The position numbers were made by a program, and so were the translations under genes. Below are positions 58,864 to 64,000 of a stretch of DNA of 64,000 nt, in pieces. The notes under the pieces are model-generated. The model saw nothing but the letters and a program-made list of their open reading frames with translations, ran no database searches and was not told the origin of the DNA. The number at the start of each line of letters is the position of its first letter. The stretch's first letter is position 1. Source of the DNA: Mucilaginibacter sp. cycad4 (GTDB lineage: Bacteria; Bacteroidota; Bacteroidia; Sphingobacteriales; Sphingobacteriaceae). The stretch is taken from contig NZ_CP139559.1 in NCBI RefSeq assembly GCF_034263275.1, positions 7,006,001 to 7,070,000 on the forward strand, given 5' to 3'.

Positions 58864-59820
58864 ATGGAAATGTATAATACCCTACTATACTATTGTTATT
58901 CAACAATAGCTAATGCGGAGCAGTTTGCTGCCGATCATTTAAAATTTTGTAAAAGTTTAGGTTTAACCGGGCGCATTATTGTGGCCGATGAAGGGCTTAA
59001 CGGTACCGTTTCGGGCTCTGTCGAAGCTTGTAAAGCCTACATGGATACCCTGCACGCCGACGAGCGTTTTGCCGGTATCGACTTTAAAATTGATGAAGTA
59101 GATACGCCTTCGTTTGTAAAAATGCACGTGCGTTATAAATCGGAGATCGTACACTCAGGTCTTCGTGACCCGAATGTGATCGACCCTAAGCAACAAACAG
59201 GTAAACACCTGGAGCCAAAAGAGTTTTTGGCGATGAAGGACAGGGACGATGTGGTTGTTTTGGATGTACGCTCCAACTACGAGCACTCTTTAGGCAAGTT
59301 TAAAAATGCGGTAACCCTTGATATCGATAACTTCCGTGATTTTCCGGCGATGATCAATGAGCTGGCTAAGTACAAGGATAAAAAGATCCTGACCTATTGC
59401 ACCGGTGGTATCAAATGCGAAAAAGCATCGGCATTACTCTTGCATGAGGGTTTTCCTGAAGTGTACCAGTTGCATGGCGGCATCATTAAATACGGCAAGG
59501 AAGCAGGCGGCGAGGATTTTGAGGGCAAATGCTATGTGTTTGATAACCGCCTTTCTGTTGATGTGAACAGCGTTAACCCGGTTGTTATTTCAACTTGTTT
59601 AAATTGCGGCAAAACTACGCCAAAAATGATCAATTGTGCCAACCCCGAGTGCAATGAGCATTTTACCCAGTGCGATGAATGCGGTACTGCTATGGATGGC
59701 TGCTGCAGCATCGCTTGTAAAGAGCATCCGCGTAAACGCGTTTATGATGGTACCGGTTATTATGTAAAAGTGCCGCAGCCAGTAAATGTAAGTAAAAGCA
59801 AATTGCAGCCTGCCGATTAA
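58864..59820 (+). CDS. trhO: tRNA uridine(34) hydroxylase TrhO (rhodanese family)
   Basis: 318 residues from ATG 58864. Makes 5-hydroxyuridine at tRNA position 34 with oxygen. Layout: N-terminal acylphosphatase-like domain (YYCYSTIANAEQFAADHLKFC, GRIIVADEGLNGTVSG), rhodanese domain with active Cys179 in YCTGGIKCEKAS, and a C-terminal Cys-rich region (CLNCGKTTP, CANPECNEHF, CDECGTAMDGCC). The start was set by the MYNTLLYYCYS motif; the upstream frame lies in repeat R5. Confidence 0.93.
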   Translation: MEMYNTLLYYCYSTIANAEQFAADHLKFCKSLGLTGRIIVADEGLNGTVSGSVEACKAYMDTLHADERFAGIDFKIDEVDTPSFVKMHVRYKSEIVHSGLRDPNVIDPKQQTGKHLEPKEFLAMKDRDDVVVLDVRSNYEHSLGKFKNAVTLDIDNFRDFPAMINELAKYKDKKILTYCTGGIKCEKASALLLHEGFPEVYQLHGGIIKYGKEAGGEDFEGKCYVFDNRLSVDVNSVNPVVISTCLNCGKTTPKMINCANPECNEHFTQCDECGTAMDGCCSIACKEHPRKRVYDGTGYYVKVPQPVNVSKSKLQPAD

Positions 59821-59936
59821 AATCATCTGCATGATAAATGATACCGAGCTTATCCATAAGGGTATGCTTTTTTATTTATCTGGCTCAAACATTACTTTCG
59901 TAAGTTGAATTACATTAGCATCATTTTATTTTAGCC

Positions 59937-62831
59937 ATGCGTAAACCCCTGTTAGTTTTTATTTACCTGCTTTGTATTTCGGTTTGGCAAGCATTTGCGG
60001 TTGATATCAAGAGCATAGGGGTACCATATGTGCAAAATTATACCAAAGCGCTTTACCAGTTTGGCAATCAAAACTGGTCGGTAACGCGCGATGAGCATGA
60101 GATCATGTACTTTGGCAATGCCGAAGGCCTGCTGACCTTTGATGGCAAGTACTGGCAGCAGTACCACATGCCTAATGGCTTAATTGTACGTTCGGTTAGT
60201 GCGGATGGCAAGGGAAAGGTTTATGCAGGGGGCTATGGCGAGTTTGGTTACTGGCACAATGATGGCAGGGGTATTTTAAAATATACCTCGCTTATTAACC
60301 TGGTACCTAAAAGTTTTTTGCCGGTAACAGAAGAAATCTGGAAGATATACTGCGATAACGACAGGGTGCTTTTTCAATCATTCGGTGCTATTTATATTTA
60401 TTCGGCCGGTAAAATTGAGGTGGTAAAAACGCATGAGCCGTATTTGTTTCTTTTTAAAAGCGGTAGCCATTTTTTTGTAGAGCAGTTAACTAAAGGCATT
60501 TTTGAGCTTAAGGGTTCAAAGTTGCAATATATTGAAGGGAGCAACATTTTAGGTGCAAGCGGTGTGTTATCTATTTTGCCTTTTCAGCACAATAAATATC
60601 TCATCGGCACGGCAAAGAGCGGCTTGTTTATCTATGACGGAAAAACAGTAAAGCCATGGGCCAACCAGGCTAACGATTTTTTAACAACCTATCAGCTAAA
60701 TAATGGCGCAGCTATAGCAAATAAATATTTTGCCTATGGCACTATCCTAAATGGCATAGTGATCATTGACACCGCGGGGCGCGTGGTTCAGCATATCAAT
60801 AAAGCAAGTGGTATGCAAAACAATACCGTGTTAAGCCTTTATACGGATGCGGGGCAAAACTTGTGGGCAGGGCTTGATAATGGGATCGACAGGATAGAGG
60901 TTAATTCGCCTTTGTATTTTTATTTCGACAAAACAGGCAAGTTTGGTACGGTTTATTCCAGTATCATTTTTGATAAAAAGATCTATCTCGGTACCAATCA
61001 GGGTTTATTTTACAGCGATTGGCTGCCTGATAACTATAACAGCCCATTTCAAACATTTGATTTTAAGCTGATCCCCGGCTCGCAGGGGCAGGTGTGGGAT
61101 TTGTCGTTACAGGACAACAGGTTGCTTTGCGGCCATAATGATGGAACATACCAGGTAAACGGAGCTTCAATGAAAAAAATCTCCGACGTAACAGGTGGCT
61201 GGACTATCAAGAAAATGGCTCCCGATGTGCTGATGCAGGGTACCTATACAGGTTTGGTTATTTACCGGAAAGATGCCGGAGGCAATTGGCAGTATAGCCA
61301 CAAACTGACAGGGTTTAGTGAGCCCTCCCGTTACGTGGAGCGTGATGCCAAAGGTCAGATTTGGGTGAGCCATGCTTATAAAGGGATCTATAAACTCACT
61401 TTAAGTGCCGATCAGCGCTCTGTAGTATCGCACATTTATTACGACAAAAAGCATGGATTGCCCGGAAGCTACAACATCAATGTATTTGACCTGGATAATC
61501 GCATCGTTTTCTCTTCCGATTCAGGTTTTTATGTTTATGATGATATTACAGACAGGTTTTATAAATATCAGCAGCTTAACAGCAAGCTGGGTACATTTGC
61601 AACCTCAAGCAAAATCATAAAGGCAATAGGGAAAAAATACTGGTTCATTAACCAGGGCAGGGTTGGTTTGGCCGACATGTCTGTTCCCGGTAAGCTAACT
61701 ATTGATACCAACAGGTTTTCTATTCTGAACGGCCAAATGGTACAACACTATGAAACCATCAACCGTATTAACAATTCAACTTATTTAATAAGCGTTGATG
61801 ATGGCTTTGTGATCTTGAACGATGCGGATGCCCAACTGCCCAATAGGGTCAAAATACCCGATGTTTTGATCAGGAGGATAGAGAATGTTACTGATAAGGT
61901 TACGCTGATAAGCGAAGCAGGAGAGGAAAGCAACAACATTGAAGTTCCTTATGCAGAGAATAACATTCGCATAAGTTATTCGCTGCCTTACTATACGCAG
62001 GCAAAGATCAGGTTTCAATATTACCTGGAAGGATACTCGCATCAATGGAGCGAGTGGACGCCTTTAAGCCAAAAAGAGTTTACCAACCTTAACCAGGGCA
62101 CCTATAATTTCAAGGTACGCGCAAAAATCAATGATCAGTACCAATCTGCTGTTTCAACAATAACTTTTACAGTGTTGCCGCCCTGGTATGCCGGCAAAAT
62201 AGCAATGGTGTTTTATGTGTTGCTGGCTGTATTGCTGTTTTATTTGATAAGGTATTATTACGGCCTTAAATTAAAAAAACATCAGCAGCAAATTCACCAA
62301 AAGCTACAAAAAGAAAAAGAGGAATTTCTGAAACAGGAGGCCATAGCCAACGAGCAGCATATCATCAACATAAAAAATGAACAGCTGCAGGCCGACCTGG
62401 CCAGCAAAAGCCGTGAGCTTGCCAACTCGGCCATGAACATAGTTTATAAAAATGAGTTGCTGCAAAAGATAAGCGACGAACTAACCCACCTGAAAGGAGG
62501 CGATGGTAAGAAACTTGCAGATGAGCAATTGCGGCGCATCCAGAAAGTGATTGATGAAGGCATGAGTGATGACCGCGACTGGAACATTTTTGAAAACAGT
62601 TTCAACGAAGCACACGAAAATTTCTTTAAAAAATTGAAAGCCGGCCACCCGGATCTGGTACCAAATGATCTTAAATTATGCGCTTACCTGCGTATGAACA
62701 TGAGCAGTAAAGAGATGGCTTCACTACTTAATATTTCATTACGGGGTGTGGAAATCCGGCGGTACAGGCTCCGCAAAAAGCTCAACCTGGAGCATGATAA
62801 AAACCTTACCGAGTTTCTCATCGAGCTTTAA
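59937..62831 (+). CDS. Two-component-type propeller regulator with Y_Y_Y and LuxR-type HTH
   Basis: 964 residues. Signal peptide 1-21 (WQAFA). A beta-propeller (about 30-630) with repeated W/Y-G-G-x-D blades (GKVYAGGYGEFGYWHND, NLWAGLDNGIDRIEV), then a Y_Y_Y domain (about 680-770, FQYYLEGYSHQWSEW), a membrane helix at about 752-772, a coiled coil of Gln/Glu/Lys (780-880), and a C-terminal LuxR-like HTH (EMASLLNISLRGVEIRRYRL). It senses something outside or in the periplasm and controls transcription directly. Adjacent susC-like gene may be its target (inference). Confidence 0.88.
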   Translation: MRKPLLVFIYLLCISVWQAFAVDIKSIGVPYVQNYTKALYQFGNQNWSVTRDEHEIMYFGNAEGLLTFDGKYWQQYHMPNGLIVRSVSADGKGKVYAGGYGEFGYWHNDGRGILKYTSLINLVPKSFLPVTEEIWKIYCDNDRVLFQSFGAIYIYSAGKIEVVKTHEPYLFLFKSGSHFFVEQLTKGIFELKGSKLQYIEGSNILGASGVLSILPFQHNKYLIGTAKSGLFIYDGKTVKPWANQANDFLTTYQLNNGAAIANKYFAYGTILNGIVIIDTAGRVVQHINKASGMQNNTVLSLYTDAGQNLWAGLDNGIDRIEVNSPLYFYFDKTGKFGTVYSSIIFDKKIYLGTNQGLFYSDWLPDNYNSPFQTFDFKLIPGSQGQVWDLSLQDNRLLCGHNDGTYQVNGASMKKISDVTGGWTIKKMAPDVLMQGTYTGLVIYRKDAGGNWQYSHKLTGFSEPSRYVERDAKGQIWVSHAYKGIYKLTLSADQRSVVSHIYYDKKHGLPGSYNINVFDLDNRIVFSSDSGFYVYDDITDRFYKYQQLNSKLGTFATSSKIIKAIGKKYWFINQGRVGLADMSVPGKLTIDTNRFSILNGQMVQHYETINRINNSTYLISVDDGFVILNDADAQLPNRVKIPDVLIRRIENVTDKVTLISEAGEESNNIEVPYAENNIRISYSLPYYTQAKIRFQYYLEGYSHQWSEWTPLSQKEFTNLNQGTYNFKVRAKINDQYQSAVSTITFTVLPPWYAGKIAMVFYVLLAVLLFYLIRYYYGLKLKKHQQQIHQKLQKEKEEFLKQEAIANEQHIINIKNEQLQADLASKSRELANSAMNIVYKNELLQKISDELTHLKGGDGKKLADEQLRRIQKVIDEGMSDDRDWNIFENSFNEAHENFFKKLKAGHPDLVPNDLKLCAYLRMNMSSKEMASLLNISLRGVEIRRYRLRKKLNLEHDKNLTEFLIEL

Positions 62832-63080
62832 CACTACATCATTACCTCTCATTGTGTCATTTTGAGGCATTGGATGCTATGCACGTTGTGTAGTAGTAGG
62901 TCTGCTTTTAACTATCTGTTAAATAGGTTGTTATGTTTTGTAAAAACATTTCATGTGAAAGTATTCTTATACAGGTGTATTAATGTTGAGTTACATTATT
63001 TGTTAAAGGCTGATTATCTGTACAGCTTTGCAAATCAACAAACCAATTATTTTTTCAATCCGTATTATTTATTAACCACT

Positions 63081-64000
63081 ATGAAAAGAATATTTACTAT
63101 TTCAGGGTTGATGTTGTTACTGTTGTTTTGCAATGACGCAGCGTTTGCACAAAACGTTACACTAAAAGGTAAAATAACTGACGGAAAAACAGGCGAAGCC
63201 TTAATAGGCGTGTCTGTTTCAGTTAAAGGAACAACTATAGGCACCCAAACAGACGTAAATGGCGCGTTCACACTTAACGCCCCCGCTAATTCCACTTTAA
63301 ATGTTGCTTATATAGGTTATGCCACACAAACTGTGGCCGTAGGTACGCAAACAACCATTAACATAACTTTGCAGCCGCAAACCAACGAACTGCAACAGGT
63401 AGTTGTTATTGGCTACGGTACCCAACGAAAGCTTGACGTAACCGGTTCGATAGCTACGGTTAAAGGCGCCGATGTTGCCAAACAAGCTTCACCTAACGCA
63501 CTGAGCGGTTTACAGGGTAAAGTATCAGGTGTACAAATCACCAACAGCGGTACTCCGGGTAAATCGCCGGATATTACTATTCGTGGTTTAGGTACTATTT
63601 ATGGTAATACCAAACCGCTGTTTGTTGTTGACGGTGTTTGGTACGATGACATCAGCTTCCTTAACCCCCAGGATATTGAAAGCTTCAGTATTTTAAAAGA
63701 TGCGTCAAGTACAGCTATCTACGGTATCCGTGCAGCCAACGGTGTAGTGTTAATCGGAACAAAACGTGGTACAAAGGGTAAACCGGTTATTAATTACAAT
63801 GGATATGTAGGTCTTCAGGCTGTTACTAACCAGGTAAAAATGGCAAACGCTAACCAGTATGCTACAGCAGTGAATGAGCTTTCGGCATTAAATGGCGGCG
63901 ACCCGATATTCAGCGATCCTTCATCATACGGTAAAGGAACCGACTGGTATAAACAAATATTGCGCAAAGCATTTACTACAAACCATGAGGCATCAATAAG
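63081..64000 (+). CDS. SusC/RagA-type TonB-linked outer-membrane protein, 5' part only
   Basis: Open to the window edge, at least 306 residues. Signal peptide ending AAFAQ near 24. CarboxypepD_reg-like domain: GKITDGKTGEALIGVSVSVKG, TTIGTQTDVNGAF, then the SusC linker VVVIGYGTQRKLDVTGSI and the plug with IRGLGTIYGNTKPLFVVDGV and ILKDASSTAIYGIRAANGVV. Such proteins import glycans or peptides with a SusD lipoprotein, which would be expected beyond the edge. Follows the Y_Y_Y regulator by 249 bases. Confidence 0.95.
   Translation, partial: MKRIFTISGLMLLLLFCNDAAFAQNVTLKGKITDGKTGEALIGVSVSVKGTTIGTQTDVNGAFTLNAPANSTLNVAYIGYATQTVAVGTQTTINITLQPQTNELQQVVVIGYGTQRKLDVTGSIATVKGADVAKQASPNALSGLQGKVSGVQITNSGTPGKSPDITIRGLGTIYGNTKPLFVVDGVWYDDISFLNPQDIESFSILKDASSTAIYGIRAANGVVLIGTKRGTKGKPVINYNGYVGLQAVTNQVKMANANQYATAVNELSALNGGDPIFSDPSSYGKGTDWYKQILRKAFTTNHEASI

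Noticed and set aside
1..64000. CRISPR array or tRNA/rRNA genes
   Set aside because: No regularly spaced direct repeats with unique spacers, and no cloverleaf or rRNA-like sequence was seen.

Overview
The window looks like chromosomal DNA of a Bacteroidota species in Sphingobacteriaceae, most like Mucilaginibacter or Pedobacter; the genus is my inference. The support is several TonB-dependent receptors including a SusC-type one, a DUF4249 lipoprotein, a type IX secretion C-terminal domain, LytTR/LytS two-component regulation, a Y_Y_Y-propeller regulator, and promoters with a TAnnTTTG -7 box instead of strong Shine-Dalgarno sites. No rRNA, tRNA or CRISPR array was seen.

Layout. 1-5.7 kb: small secreted or unknown proteins, a CDF metal exporter, rlmH and a membrane-anchored MutS-like ATPase. 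5.9-14.7 kb: two TonB-dependent receptors, the second coupled to a DUF4249 lipoprotein, then a LytS/LytTR pair. 15.3-16.8 kb: an IS3-family element inserted between two inverted copies of a dispersed hairpin repeat. 16.9-20.8 kb: overlapping lpxK-punA-porin operon. 21-28 kb: DinB-like protein, beta-lactamase-fold hydrolase, a frameshifted gene, pdxJ, and a giant T9SS adhesin next to the remnant of a second one. 28-37 kb: gcvP, a monooxygenase whose N-terminus is encoded by a repeat, a receiver protein, an MBL hydrolase, recJ, lptB, GH3. 37.2-38.05 kb: a REP-associated tyrosine transposase (RAYT) bracketed by two paired-hairpin elements. 38-44 kb: folP, DUF1599, a BT_3928-like protein, an ABC-ATPase/TOPRIM-like fusion, dppB-like permease, aroK. 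44.1-45.8 kb: an IS110-family element. 47-48.5 kb: a second IS3-family element. 48.5-64 kb: rlmD, creD with two operators, a toxin-antitoxin/pheS/Rieske-like/tetR operon, kbl, a DUF5686 protein, trhO, a Y_Y_Y regulator and the start of a susC-like gene.

The intergenic DNA is full of palindromic repeats of at least seven kinds. The strongest candidates for something undescribed are: the ATPase-TOPRIM fusion at 40815-42458, which looks like a compact one-gene relative of OLD/PARIS-type defence proteins inserted in a housekeeping operon; the RAYT with its flanking REP pairs; the structured non-coding ends of the IS110 element (possible bridge RNA); the tandem hairpin repeat at 8599-8866, whose stems differ in sequence yet keep pairing; and the repeat-encoded N-terminus of the monooxygenase at 31182.
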